Shown here: one piece after another, positions 1-11,004 of the stretch
Layout: each line of letters starts with the position of its first letter
Numbering within the stretch: position 1 is the stretch's first letter
From: Meghimatium bilineatum
Lineage: Eukaryota; Mollusca; Gastropoda; Stylommatophora; Philomycidae
Assembly: GCA_034231615.1 (NCBI GenBank)
Contig: CM067311.1
Span: forward strand, 10,681,212-10,745,211
DNA: 64,000 bases
Direction: 5' to 3'
Translations under genes and position numbers: made by a program
Notes under the pieces: model-generated
The model's input: only the letters and a program-made list of their open reading frames with translations
Databases searched by the model: none
What the model was told of the DNA's origin: nothing

Positions 1-552
1 GTCTTGTTACTCATTAACCCAGACATTAACAAAGTCTTGTTTCCTTTTCACCCAGATATCACCGAGAGTCTAATTACCCATTCACCCAGATATCACCGAG
101 AGTCTAATTACCCATTCACCCAGATATTAACAAGAGTCTTGTTACCCATTTACCCAGATATTAACAAAAGTCTTGTTACTTATTCACCCAGATATTAACA
201 AGAGTCTAGTTACCCATTCACTCAGATATTAACAAACGTTTTGTTACCCATTAACCCAGACATTAACAAAGTCTTGTTTCCTTTTCACCCAGATATCACC
301 GAGAGTCTAATTACCCATTCACCCAGATATCACCGAGAGTCTAATTACCCATTCACCCAGATATTAACAAGAGTCTTGTTACCATTTACCCAGATATTAA
401 CAAAAGTCTTGTTACTTATTCACCCAGATATTAACAAGAGTCTAGTTACCCATTCACTCAGATATTAACAAAGGTCTTGTTACCCATTCACCCAGATATT
501 AACAAGAGTCTTGTTACCCATTCACCCAGATATTAACAAGAGTCTTGTTATC
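1..552. repeat. 34-bp minisatellite with ~237-bp higher-order repeat
   Basis: Tandem copies of a unit containing CACCCAGATATTAACAAGAG, period about 34 bp, with variants such as ATATCACCGAGAG. The first ~237 bp are repeated almost exactly by the next ~237 bp (same variant order), so seven-unit blocks were duplicated as one. Open frames across it exist only because the unit lacks stops; not coding. It is cut by the window's left edge. Confidence 0.95.
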
Positions 553-1057
553 AGTTCTGTTTGCTAATATATACTTGCATATAGACACACATTTGGTAGA
601 GTTTTCTATCAGTCGTCCGGTATTTTTCTGACATAAAGTTTACATTAATTCTACTCTGGAAATTTGTACCATATGTTTATCTGTACTTGCTTTTTTTATG
701 TTGAAAACAGGTTTTTGTTATAAATAGACCGTGCCAACAACGTATTTCTAGCAGTACATACATTTTCTAATATTTATATTTTTTCTCTTTTTCTTCTTAT
801 TTTACTGTTGTATTTTTATTTTTCCAAGGATTCTGTCAAAGTGTTTTCCTACTTCGCTTTCTTTGTAATCTGGATATAAATTCTCACATTAGGATGAAGG
901 TCTCTTCATTTTTACATTCATACTTTTCACTATTATGTCATTGATCGTATAACAATTCTCTTACACTTAGCAGCGTAGTAGAGTGAGTATATATTTTAAT
1001 GGGCAGTATGTTATTTCTGTTCATTGATTATAGCTACCATTATCTGCTGATACATGC

Positions 1058-1061
<4 letters not shown>
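553..1061. other. unassigned AT-rich stretch
   Basis: No open frame of note, no recognisable repeat unit and no protein resemblance seen on either strand. Confidence 0.5.

Positions 1062-1093
<32 letters not shown>
1062..1093. repeat. (TA)n microsatellite
   Basis: Uninterrupted alternating T/A run of about 30 bases. Confidence 0.95.
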
Positions 1094-1095
<2 letters not shown>

Positions 1096-1146
1096 AAGAT
1101 GATATTAACTATTTATTCCTGATGTTTATTTATGATATTAATTGAT

Positions 1147-1480
1147 CATGTTAACTTTTGATTGATGTCAAAAGTTAACTGTTGATTAATGAAGTTAACT
1201 GTTGACTAGTTATGTTAACTGTTGACTAATGATGTTAACTGTTGACTAATGATGTTAACTGTTGACTAATGATGTTAACTGTTGACTAATGATGTTAGCT
1301 GTTGACTAATGATGTTAACTTTTGACTAATGATGTTAACTGTTGACTAATGATGTTAACTGTTGACTAATGATGTTAACTGTTGACTAGTGATGTTAACT
1401 GTTGACTAATGATGTTAACTGTTGACTAATGATGTTAACTGTTGACTAATGGTGTTAACTGTTGACTAATTATGGTAATT
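1147..1480. repeat. 20-bp minisatellite
   Basis: About 15 copies of GATGTTAACTGTTGACTAAT in direct tandem with few substitutions. Copies at the left edge are more diverged, as usual for array ends. Confidence 0.95.
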
Positions 1481-1702
1481 GTCATGATAATTACCCATGA
1501 CATATTCCACGACCTATTTCTCAATCTGTGTTATTTACTAATGCATATTTAGATCTAATGTTATCGTGTATCTGCGAAGGTAATATTTTTCTGTAATAAC
1601 TTTTGTTCGTAAACTCCCGCAGGGACTATATTGTATCCGGATATTTGACACGACTAGATCTCCAACAAGATGTGATTCAGAGAACAGATATATTTCTTTG
1701 CA

Positions 1703-1789
1703 ATGACCAGACACAACGAAATAATTCGATGCTGGTAACTAATACGCTATATGACCAGACACAACGAAATAATTCGATGCAGTTAACTC
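1703..1789. repeat. 48-bp direct duplication
   Basis: A segment beginning ATGACCAGACACAACGAAAT occurs twice, 48 bp apart. A piece of the neighbouring sequence (CTAATACGCTATATG) recurs near 1927, so this is a small local duplication cluster. Confidence 0.85.
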
Positions 1790-2330
1790 ATTGTTAGGTT
1801 GTGTTATGTTTTATTTTGGTAACACATCTACTAATTTTTGTTTATCTTGACATTTGCCCGGTGTTACTCCAGCCACCTGCTTCCTGTTTAGGGTTGTCAC
1901 CCAACACTGGAACATTTATCCCTTCACTAATACGCTATATGTTTTACCAATTCTACTGAACCGTAGACGACTGTAGCGATATCGATAATCGTCCAGCCAT
2001 GTGTCGTAACGTGTTTTTAAGCATTTCTCGCACTGCACTCTATTCACCAATCTCAATACTACACACGGTAAAACTTGCTTGATCTTGTGTCGTCGTCGAC
2101 TTGGCGAAAGACGCGCAAATCGTTTCTTTTAGTTCGTGTTTCTGCAGTCCGGTTATTATTTATTTATTATCTTCAATTCTTTTCAAATAACCTTTTTTTT
2201 AATCAATTATTCCACAGAAAGTGTTAGCGTTCACGTCTACTAACTGCAACTGTCAATTGATTTTTCTTATCTTTTACAATTTTACTGCTCTTCATATTGA
2301 CCAAATTTATTATTATTTAGGTTGTAGGAG
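1790..2330. other. unassigned stretch
   Basis: No supported gene. It contains the third copy of CTAATACGCTATATG near 1927; otherwise nothing recognised. Confidence 0.4.
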
Positions 2331-2334
2331 CTTT

Positions 2335-2498
2335 TTCTGCCGAAGACGGATGTGTCAGACCCTTTGCGCAAATAAAATGGTGACACAACGCATTTCCAAT
2401 CTCTGGACTAGATCCTTCTGGGAATCTAGTAGGATCGGTGCCCTGCTACAAGGGATATCCAGCGGGAGTTTGAAAATCAACGCTGAAGAAGAAGAATT
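2335..2498 (+). mobile_element. SINE-B copy
   Basis: Matches the SINE-B pattern seen at 33.7, 41.8 and 50.9 kb. It begins near GAAGACGGATGTGTC, continues through CGACACAACGCATTTCC-like sequence, CTGGACTAGATCCTGCTGG and AGCGGGAGTTTGA, and ends in a GAA-rich tail (CGCTGAAGAAGAAGAA). The shared 3' part also matches SINE-A. No clear target-site duplication was found for this copy. Confidence 0.75.
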
Positions 2499-2505
2499 AT
2501 GAGCA

Positions 2506-2714
2506 ATTTATATGCACACCTATGCCCATTATAGTGTGACGAGTTCTATTGCAAGGGAGTTTTGTTCTGACACGGTTTATTGTAACTGTAGCATTCTCAG
2601 TGAGATTAACGTGTACCATATTTGGTTAATTCCAGTAATGAGTTACAATTTTGCAAAGTTGTAGTACATGCTCAGTTCTGTAGATAATGAGATCCTTCAA
2701 CTACTTCGATATTT
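2506..2714. other. unassigned stretch
   Basis: No open frame or repeat recognised. Confidence 0.4.
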
Positions 2715-2715
2715 G

Positions 2716-3346
2716 TTATGAAAGATTTGTTAAAACACAACAAGCCAATGCCAGCAGGTGGTATTTCTTACTGATGCTATGTCTGTCCTACAAGGCCTTG
2801 ACAGCGATAAGCTGCCAGACCTGAAGAAAGCCATGCGAGAAGTGAGCTTCCAAAGAAGGGTAGTATTACAGTGGATACAACTGTGGCATACCAGGAAATG
2901 CAGAGACAGACAGACTGGCGAAGGATGGAGCAACACAGGAACAGAAAAGACCAAGAAAAAATCTACGAAGGAAAGAAGACCCTCATCAAAGCTATCACGA
3001 AAGTCGACCACCCAAAAGACAATTACCAATATCTCGACAGAGCAGAGCAGGTTATTATCCTCCGCCTCAGAATAGGACACAACACAATAAACATCCACTT
3101 AAATAGACTAAGATTGGTCCCATAACTACTATGCCCCTGTGGGCAGGCAGCACAGACCGATGAACATATTCTGCAAGACTGCAATACACTAAACCAGTTA
3201 AGGGAAGAACACTGGCCCACAGAGATGGATATCCCCAGAAAAATGTATGGGAGCACTGAGGAGCTTTCAAATACAGCAGCATTTATTAAGAAAACAGGAC
3301 TTGCTGTGTAGACATGTCAAACTGAGAACAAGAAGAAGACGAAGAA
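2716..3346 (+). mobile_element. LINE 3' fragment: RNase H domain and C-terminal zinc-like region (broken)
   Basis: Read over shifting frames, the translation shows the end of a non-LTR retrotransposon polyprotein. VVFLTDAMSVLQGL is an RNase H third-strand/catalytic Asp region. It is followed by CGIPGNAETDRLAKDGA (the HxGxxGNExAD-type motif with its expected Asp), then YLDRAEQVIILRLRIGHN, then CPCG...DEHILQDC, a cysteine/histidine cluster typical of these C termini, ending ...IKKTGLAV-stop near 3311. At least two frameshifts separate these blocks, so it is a pseudogene. A GAAGAAGA-rich tail follows. RNase H in such elements removes RNA from the cDNA hybrid. The reverse transcriptase part is absent (5' truncated). 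Confidence 0.85.
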
Positions 3347-3403
3347 GGTTATAAGAGATTACTTGAAATTATTAGCGCTGTAGCGAAGAGAGGCAGAACT
3401 CGT

Positions 3404-3567
3404 CTTGAACGTCCAAGCGCTAGGATAATTATCCGCAGAAGGTATTGAACGTCCAAGCGCTAGGATAATTATCCGCAGAAGGTATTGAACGCCCAAGCGC
3501 TAGGATAATTATCCGCAGAATGTATTGAACGGCCAAGCGCTAGGATAATTATCCGCAGAATGTATTG
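3404..3567. repeat. 40-bp tandem repeat, four copies
   Basis: Unit contains CGCTAGGATAATTATCCGCA, repeated at exact 40-bp spacing with one or two substitutions. Each unit carries the short palindrome GGATAATTATCC. Confidence 0.95.
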
Positions 3568-3659
3568 ATGCATCTAGGTCTATCCGAAAGCAATCGCAAC
3601 TTACCGATCATAAAATACTGCCTATACAATCAATACAGCTAATATTGCTTATTGTCTCT

Positions 3660-3835
3660 CCCCAGGTGGATGATGGTCAGAGATCCACACTTGCTGTTAA
3701 GCGTAGGGGTGGTGACTTAGAGCTTTAATTGTCTATCAAGGCCAAATGTGTCGCCTTGACTGCGTTGAATCCGTATTTGTTCATGGTTGTCTTGATTTTA
3801 TCTATCCATTTTTCTAGGTCGAATAATTATGTACC
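3660..3835 (+). repeat. dispersed repeat, copy 1
   Basis: Shares CCACACTTGC-GTTAAGCGTAGG, GGTGGTGACTTAGAGC-like sequence and ATGTGTCGCCTTG with 44340-44480 in the same orientation. On the minus strand a frame resembling a LINE C-terminal tail (WIDKIKTTMNKYG) can be read, so it may be a decayed LINE 3' end; this is uncertain. Confidence 0.5.
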
Positions 3836-3839
3836 AGTA

Positions 3840-4090
3840 GGCATGTCATGGACAGAATGTGCAGACATTTATATTATGAGACAGATATAGTTATAAAACA
3901 ATGCAAGAACTTTTAAAATTAATCAAAGAAAACTGTCGGTAACTGTTTATATACTTGGAGTCTCCTTTGCTATTTTTGGCATGCGATTCCAGGTAAGTAG
4001 TGACCAACCGAAATCCAAACAATAAAATACGTAATCATTGGGGTTCTAATTAATTATGTTGGAAGGTCTTATTGCACCACGTCATTGTAT
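3840..4090. mobile_element. palindromic MITE family, decayed copy
   Basis: Core TATATACTTGGAGTC...TTTTTGGCATGCGATTCCA is shared with copies at 9.05, 9.35, 17.4, 43.9 and 44.9 kb. Flanks resemble the family's terminal arms (CATGTCATGG...GTGCAGAC on the left, GGAAGGTCTTATTGC on the right). See the copy at 17405-17660 for the full palindrome. Confidence 0.55.
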
Positions 4091-4164
4091 GACATGTTTC
4101 TTTGTCAATAGAAAATACCGGTCTGAAAAGGGTGGAAGACTGTACTTTTACTAAAGTTGCTTAT

Positions 4165-4375
4165 TTATATACGTACGATTCTGTGGTACATAGAGTTTCT
4201 GTGACGGTCAAACATACCAGGTTCGAATCTCACCATATGCAATTGTGCATCTGGACCATTCAGAAAGAAATAGCAAACTAATGAATCAATTTATATTGCC
4301 TAGGAAATCACTACAGCTAAAAAAATGCTGGGTTGATGGCTATGTCCTGAGTAGGATACGCTACCATCTTTTTTA
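4165..4375 (+). mobile_element. SINE-D copy (tRNA-derived head plus body)
   Basis: Head reads GTGACGGTCAAACATACCAG followed by an RNA polymerase III box B-like GGTTCGAATCT; box A is eroded. The body (GTGCATCTGGACCATTCAG, AGAAAGAAATAGCAAACT, GAAATCACTA, GGGTTGATGGCTATGTCCTG) matches 41165-41366 on the opposite strand, which defines the family. Copies of such elements are moved by LINE machinery. Confidence 0.7.
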
Positions 4376-5035
4376 GCAGATATATTCATAAACATATAAA
4401 TGTGCCACGAGTTTAGAATATGCTTGTCTCAAATTGCATGGCCCATGATGATGTCTTAACCTCTGCCAAATTCTCTTGTTGCCTCCTCTGCATCTTGAAA
4501 GCATCCTCATTTCCTGTCTGCAATGATGTGCTTAATAAAATTTGTTATGTACGCTCGTCTGGAACACGCCATTTTATCGTGCGCAAATGTATACATTCTC
4601 TTTTCTGCATGTCTTGTAGACAAACATAAGAATGTTTATTTCTGGAAAACATTTTCAATATTCATAGAAACATGAACTATTATGTAATATCAAGAAAAAA
4701 ATCTTGAGGGGAATTCACGCTATAAAGAACGCTTACATTATACAAGATAGAATAGAAAACAGGAGAGTCAATAAAGAATCAAAGCAATGATCTATCCAAA
4801 GATTTGTTTTTGGCAGAGAGAAAACTCGTGGTCCAACAAATGATTTGAAAACATCAATCATATTGCGAGACGTTTCAAAAATATCTTCTTCAACTAAGGA
4901 AGAAATATAAATATCAATCAATCGATCAATCAATCAATCACCTTTGTCTAATATGCTATTATAATATGTTAGACGCATAAGCCACAGGATTTTCTCCACG
5001 TTTCTATCCCTGGATATGCTAACAGTATAACTCCA
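4376..5035. other. unassigned; short (AATC)n at 4914-4940
   Basis: A 69-codon open frame at 4420-4629 has no recognisable features and is not called. A short ATCA/ATCG repeat precedes 4940. Confidence 0.4.
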
Positions 5036-5037
5036 TT

Positions 5038-5113
5038 GTCCGGCTCTGTGGCGAAGTGGTACAGAGCGAGTCTGTGACGGCCAAGGTACCAAGTTCGATC
5101 CCTGTCACATGCA
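5038..5113 (+). mobile_element. SINE-D tRNA-like head fragment
   Basis: Contains a perfect box A (TGGCGAAGTGG, pattern TRGYNNARNNG) at 5048-5058 and a box B (GTTCGATCC) at about 5093-5101, spaced as in a tRNA gene. The intervening GAGTCTGTGACGGCCAA matches the SINE-D head at 4.2 kb. It is not called a functional tRNA gene, because the acceptor stem does not close convincingly and the sequence is followed at once by a different repeat. Confidence 0.7.
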
Positions 5114-5146
5114 ATTCTTCTTCTTCTTCTGCGTTCGCTCTCATAT
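5114..5146 (-). mobile_element. SINE-A 3'-terminal stub
   Basis: CTTCTTCTTCTTCTGCGTTC and CTCTCAT are the reverse complement of the SINE-A 3' end with its GAA tail. The rest of the element is absent. Confidence 0.6.
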
Positions 5147-7189
5147 AACCACAATGAATATATCACTGATGTAAAAAGGTAGCCCCGGAATCTGAATTGA
5201 GTCGGAGTCCATGGCGTCAATATACAGTTTCATCCCTGCTTACTCTACTTGTATTTTTAATCATCTGCGCATATTATCAAACTCCCTCAAGTAAGCTGAA
5301 TTTATTCTGGATAAAGTAGTATACAGTTGGGTTGCAATATCTACGCTTCTCGTATCTACACACATTTCAACGTGGAATCTCATATACCAGGATGTCTTCT
5401 CTCGGCATTCTCTACGTATTTTCTAGATTGTCTTGTTACAGACATTTGTGATCATCACGTGGAACAGGAGAAACGGGCTACGGTATTGTTAGCCAGACTT
5501 AGATCAAAATAAACAGAAACAGGTTTGTGTTGACAATATATGTCAGTAAAGAGAAATAATAACGAGATACAATAGAATAATGTTAGCCAGACTTAGATTA
5601 TGCGACTCGGTAAAGGGTAGTCTTTAACATACATAACAATTTTTTAGCAATGTTTGATCCCCCCCCCCATTAACAGCTTATTAATAATTCAGGGATACCC
5701 CCCCCCCCTCGCTGCTTGTTATGTTAAACATTTTGATTTCCTACATACCGTCCCTAAATAAATATGTAGCTGTAAAAATACGTGGGTTGGGTGGATTGGA
5801 TTTTCTGCAATTTCAGAATTAAAAATCATTTTAATCGGTGTATGGAAAAACTATTGTGAACATTGACTTTTGTCAAACTGCCCTATCTCCACGTCAATAA
5901 CTGTCGTACTTGTAAGACGCCATAATTGTTTACGTAATGTATAAATTAACCTCTATGAGCTATCTAGTTCAAAAGTTTCCAACAAATGGCTACATAATTC
6001 TACGTAATTTAATATCTGCAGACAATATGGTAGAACATGTCTTCTACGTGCATATATGCATAGACACTCCCCCTTTCTGAGTAGGAGACTTTTAAAAGCA
6101 TACCACTGAGAATTGCATTAATCTGGACATATAGGAAATATATATGTAAATCATTGATTGCACTCAGGAATCTATATTCCATTCCATAATTCATATTCTC
6201 AGTTGGAACTATTTTTTTGTTATCCAAATCTACTTGTTAGATCGAAAAGATCTTTTGTATCCAACTTTACATTTTCCATGACCCTATGAAACCATATAAA
6301 AATGTAACTCGATTTAAATCATTTTTTTTCTAGAAATTATACATTTATAAAGGCTATGTGAATGTACGTAACGTGCCATTTTCATTTTTTATAGTATTAC
6401 ACCAGAGTCTGTCGACAGTCACGGTTCATAAGGGGAACCTTATTTGTTTATTGGTTTCTTTGCTCCCCACCTCTTCATTGACTGTGACGCAAAGTATAAA
6501 GATACCTACCAATTAAAAACATGATAAAAATAGTAAGAAGAATTTAATTATACTGCTGTGACGTACAACTATGTTTTTGGTTTGTCATGCACATCAATTC
6601 GACCCACTATTGTACGGAAATCACGATTTCCATGAGTGCGAATGTGTCGTAGTTTGTCGTTTATGTAGAAATTTCATTGTATGTGATAGACTTCGGGAAT
6701 TTATTTGGCATCAATACTTTGTCATTTTTATTGGTCCTTGTGATGTGTTGTCAATATTTTCACTAATGAAAAGCACGGAAATTCTGGGTATGCTTATAGA
6801 AGAGACATTATCATGGCATTTAATGTCAGTTGTAGTACATTTTTTTGTCTGCTGACATACTTATTTTATATTAAAATAATAGCTAAACTCCGGTTTACTC
6901 AAAGGCTTATCACTTATTGACGTGTTTTTATTGTGGTATTTTGTTCGATTTAGCCAATTTAGATATGTAGTTATAAGTTTACTATTTTATTACAATATTA
7001 ACTTTAAGTATACATTTACTACCATGCAAAATGTGATTAAACATTTGTGCAGTTACATTTGTTCAGAAGATTAAGGGGCCGTTTATATTATGACATACAA
7101 AATCTTAAAAAGAGAACACATCATGCTCTTAGTTTGAATACAAATATCATTTAACCGTTGGATAAAACATGACTGTAATTATGTAAATC
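5147..7189. other. long unassigned stretch with two poly-C runs
   Basis: C-runs of about 9 bases lie near 5661 and 5698. A 94-codon frame at 6571-6855 (rich in Cys, Phe, Val) is unrecognised and has no supporting splice sites or repeats. Nothing else could be supported. Confidence 0.4.
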
Positions 7190-7440
7190 ATGAGCGACAG
7201 CAACGTCGAAAAAGGAAAAGATGATTTTGACAAAGATGTTGATGTACATGAGATGCTAAACATATTTGGGGCAAATGATATGGTAACACTACATAAACTT
7301 TAAGCTCGTCTGCTCAATCATTGTGATATTAATATTTCTAAAAACTCATTATGGAAGGTTGCTAGGAGCAGCGGTTTCACTTAGGAAATCTCTTACAGGC
7401 AAGAATATATTATGTGAGAAAATGTACATCATAGCTTATG
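7190..7440 (+). pseudogene. possible DDE-transposon winged-helix remnant
   Basis: An ATG at 7190 opens a 37-codon acidic frame ending at 7303 (MSDSNVEKGKDDFDKDVDVH...). In the same frame past the stop comes CDINISKNSLWKVARSSGFT, which resembles the helix-turn-helix 'ISxxxLWKVLRxxGF' segment of Tc/mariner-like and related transposase genes. Several stops follow. The resemblance is short and from memory, so this is only a suggestion; a chance frame is quite possible. Confidence 0.22.
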
Positions 7441-8265
7441 TTTGTATCATCAATATATGACGCGTTATATTTCATCAAACATTGTTATTCTTGAAGTAGT
7501 ATAATATATTAATGGATACTCTTCATCTATAGTGTGGTTTGATCATTGCCAATTTTTTTAAAGATTCATTCTGTTCTCCAGTTACTCGTATTTTCTGTGA
7601 CTTTTCTTCTCTCGATTCTTTGAATAGTATTTTCAACTATCACTTCAACAACATGTTGCAGTTCGCTGTGTTGTCTGGAAATTAGTTCCGATCTGCCATC
7701 ACAGTTTTCGTAGAGGTATCACTTTTACCTTTCCATTATATTATCCTTATCATTATTATTTCTCTTTCTTTTGATTTGTAGCAGCCAACAACAGTGTCTT
7801 ATCTTCTGCCAGTGAACTCATTTATGTGTTTGTACGTAGAGAGATGTTTTACAAGTTGTCCTTTGCATTTATAGCTCATGGCGTTTTTAATTAAACCACA
7901 TTTCTTTAGCTGTTACATATTTCTTTGTTATTCTATTTTAGACTGAGCTCTGTATTCTTCTTCATCGTGTGTCTTCTCTGTTTTTCTATTAATTCCTACT
8001 GAAATGTCAAATATCATAGATAGATATGCACTCTTCATTAATTAAACGCTAAAGGCCATCAATGTCTATACAATATAAATTATCATCCGTCCAGAAAATT
8101 ATGGGTAGCTAAATTTCCTAGATTCATCTTTCAAAACCATTTATTTTTATTTGTTCAAAACATTGTATTTTTTTTTACAATTATATTTTCCTCTTTGTTA
8201 AAGTTTTTGTGGTTGTATGTGTTGTACTGTGTCTCTGTACATGATAATTTTCGTTGCTCTCTCAA
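7441..8265. other. unassigned stretch
   Basis: T-rich on the plus strand; no gene or repeat recognised. Confidence 0.4.
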
Positions 8266-8271
8266 ATATTG

Positions 8272-8395
8272 CATCATGTATCACTCACTCTTAAATAACA
8301 CTGACATCATGTATCACTCACTCTTAAATAACACTGACATCATGTATCACTCACTCTTAAATAACACTGACATCAGATATCACTCGATCTCATAT
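8272..8395. repeat. ~33-bp tandem repeat, three to four copies
   Basis: Unit contains GTATCACTCACTCTTAAATA then ACACTGACATC. The last copy is diverged. Confidence 0.9.
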
Positions 8396-8429
8396 AAAAA
8401 CACTGACAACAACTTTCATTTTTCATTCA

Positions 8430-9000
8430 TTCATTTTCCTTTTGCGATGAAGTTATCGCATAGGGCAGAGGTCAGATCTCTCCAATTCTGTCAGTTCAAA
8501 GCTATTCTGTGCAGTTCTTGAATAGTATGAATATTTGTTGTTTTACTTTTTCTAAGTATTGTTCTTCTGAGTGTTTCTTTTGGTCTACCCCTTGCTCTTT
8601 TGCCTGTATGTATCCATTCAAGAGATTGGTGGTGTATTCTGTTGGTGTCTGCGCGTAGGACATGCTCGATGTAGGACCAACGGCGTTTTCTGATAACATC
8701 TGTGATGAAATTTTGATGTGTCTCTTCTCTGATTTTATCATTTGATTTGAATTCACTCCAATGGTTGTTAGTTATCCTACGAAGACATGTGTTCTCGAAA
8801 CTCAGTAATTTCTTTTCTGATGATAAAGAGCTTTTCCAGCTCTGACATCCATAAATATAAAAATAACTATAAATGATAATCAAATCATATGTCACAAATT
8901 TTCCCATACGCATCCACATTGCCCAAGATAGAAATCGCTGGAAGACTGTGTGTACACCATCTATTGGCGTGACCGACGGCCATATATATAAAAGACTTGT
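8430..9000 (-). mobile_element. LINE ORF2 C-terminal fragment
   Basis: The minus-strand frame at 8491-9003 reads IYGCQSWKSSL, LLSFENTCLRRIT, HQNFITDVIRKRRWSYIEHV, IHTGKRARGRPKETLRRT: the thumb and C-terminal signature of non-LTR retrotransposon reverse transcriptases. A shift near the end gives LQNWRDLTSALCDN, another typical tail. No YADD catalytic motif is present (5' truncated). It is not functional alone. Confidence 0.9.
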
Positions 9001-9039
9001 CAACTAATCTAGTGGAGTTAAAGCGTGACCAACGGCCTT

Positions 9040-9235
9040 GTCAATTAAATTTTAAACATGAACTAGTTTCTGATTTCCGTGAAATCGATTGGTCGGCATT
9101 AGCTATTTTTAGCATTTGAATAAAGTATATAAACACTGACCAACGAGATGTACGAGAATAATCAAAAACGTCACGAATGGGGTCCAACTTAATTTAGCGA
9201 ACAGGTCCTCTACAAGAGCCATGTCATGGTTAAGG
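9040..9235. mobile_element. palindromic MITE family, partial copy
   Basis: Contains the shared core (ATTAGCTATTTTTAGCAT, TATATAAACACTGACCAACG) and a right arm (CAGGTCCTCTACAAGAGCCATG) matching the family's terminal arm. The left arm is eroded. Confidence 0.55.
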
Positions 9236-9350
9236 CCTACCCCTAGGACCCTGACGGGTTATGGATTTATGCATGGATTAGAGACGTGTAAAAAAAAAAA
9301 ACCTGTACACCCTTAAAATTGTATCATCATTTACCACAATATACCCACTT

Positions 9351-9590
9351 CATGGCCATCAGTGGATGGAAGACATCTGTACAGACTTCATTCGTGACTT
9401 TTTAAAATTATTGTCATGTTTTCCGTTAGTCACTATTTATCTATTTGGAGTCGCATGCCAAAAATAGCTAAATGCGAATTTAAATATGTAAGGAATGACC
9501 AATGCAAACACAACAAACATCAAAAACGTAACTAATGAAATCCTAATAAATTCCGTGCAGAGGTCTTCTATGCCGCAAACGGTCATGCCC
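9351..9590. mobile_element. palindromic MITE family, nearly complete copy
   Basis: Left arm CATGGCCATC...GAAGACATCTGTACAGACTT and right arm ending GTGCAGAGGTCTTCTATGCC...GGTCATG are imperfect reverse complements. The centre (CTATTTGGAGTCGCATGCC) is also palindromic with its right-hand partner. No coding capacity. Confidence 0.7.
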
Positions 9591-9640
9591 CACCTACAGA
9601 CCTAAAAAACACGTCAGAGTAATTAAACAACTAAGAGAAT

Positions 9641-9788
9641 ATTCTTCTTCTTCTTCTGCGTTCGTTCTCAAACTCCTGCAGATCAGCAGGATGTAGTCCA
9701 GAGAACGGAATGCGTTGTGTAATAGTTTACAGCATTGCTGCGATATCTGCGTCTTTCGACCTGACACATCCAACTTCAGCATACTAAG
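9641..9788 (-). mobile_element. SINE-A, 5'-truncated copy
   Basis: Reads backwards from the GAA tail (TTCTTCTTCTTCTGCGTTCG) through CTGCAGATCAGCAGGATG and the GCGATATCTGC segment, to CTGACACATCCAACTTCAGC. Only the 3' half is present. Confidence 0.85.
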
Positions 9789-10214
9789 AGAACAATATGT
9801 AGTTTTCATTCGTTCTCAGAAGTCAGTGAACTCCTATCTTCATAAAGAAAGAGGACACAGTGCCACATAATTTGTAAGGAAGAGTGAGATGGAGAGAAGA
9901 AATCTGATCCACGGACTTAAATCAAATTATTAAATGTAGTTGTTGCCTGTACGCTGCGGTATCGTCGGGTGAGTCTGTTAGGAAGGAAGTCAGCCGGATT
10001 TGAACACGACAGTTTGATAGCTGACAGGATGGCAACCCTGAGTGACATAGCAGGGATAGGCTTAATCAAATCAGGTCTGAGATTTAGAACTTTCTGGGAA
10101 ATAAGGTGCATTCTGGGATGGTGAAGTAAACCGTTGAAGAGAAATTTGACTAGTTTAATCTTTCTGACTTTTCTGTATTAGACATCTTGAGAAACGTGAA
10201 GCGTAATTGGGATT
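9789..10214. other. unassigned stretch
   Basis: A 64-codon minus frame at 9917-10111 is unrecognised. No repeat structure seen. Confidence 0.35.
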
Positions 10215-10221
10215 TTTTAGA

Positions 10222-10378
10222 TTGTGTCTTTACGTTCGAGTTGTTGTGTGTGCGTCTGTGAGTATTGATTGATTAGGGTTGTGGAGTGTGGGTGTGTGTC
10301 TGTGATTATTTCTAGAGACGTTGTATATATATATGTGTGTGTGTTTCTGTGCGTGTGTGAGTATCGAAAAGGGTTATT

Positions 10379-10411
<33 letters not shown>

Positions 10412-10470
10412 CATTGAATAGGGTTATTGTGTGTATGTTTCTATGCGTGTGTCAATGATTATTCAATAGG
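10222..10470. repeat. TG-rich low-complexity region with (TG)n
   Basis: Clean GT runs near 10378-10402 and 10333-10345, within GT-rich diverged sequence. Confidence 0.85.
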
Positions 10471-10477
10471 GTCGTTG

Positions 10478-10952
10478 CCCTCTTGAATATACGTATGTGT
10501 CTAGGAGTATAGGGTTGTTGCCCTCTTGACTGTACCTATGTAAGTGTTTATGAGTATAGATAGGGTCGTAGCCCTCTTGACTGTACCTATGTAATTGTTT
10601 ATGAGTATAGATAGGGTCGTTGCCCTCTTGACTTTACGTATGTAGTGCCAATGAGTATAGTGTCGTTGCCCTCTTGACTGTACCTATGTAATTATCTATG
10701 AGTATAGATAGGGTCATTGCCCTCTTGACTGTACCTATGTAAGTGTTTATGAGTATAGATAGGGTCGTAGCCCTCTTGACTGTACCTATGTAATTATCTA
10801 TGAGTATAGATAGGGTCGTTGCCCTCTTGACTGTACCTATGTAAGTGTTTATGAGTATAGATAGGGTCGTTGCCCTCTTGACTGTACCTATGTGTTTATG
10901 AGTATAGATAGGGTCGTTGCCCTCTTGACTGTACCTATGTAAGTGTTTACGT
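10478..10952. repeat. 51-bp minisatellite
   Basis: About nine copies of a unit containing GGGTCGTTGCCCTCTTGACT then GTACCTATGTAA and TTTATGAGTATAGATA. Some copies carry AATTATC instead of AGTGTTT, and one carries a deletion. Confidence 0.95.
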
Positions 10953-11004
10953 CTATCACATTATTTCCAAATGTGTGTTTGTTTGTGTGTTCTGTTTTTT
11001 TTTA

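Noticed and set aside
5048-5101. Functional tRNA gene
   Set aside because: Boxes A and B are good, but the acceptor and other stems do not close; better explained as a SINE-D head.
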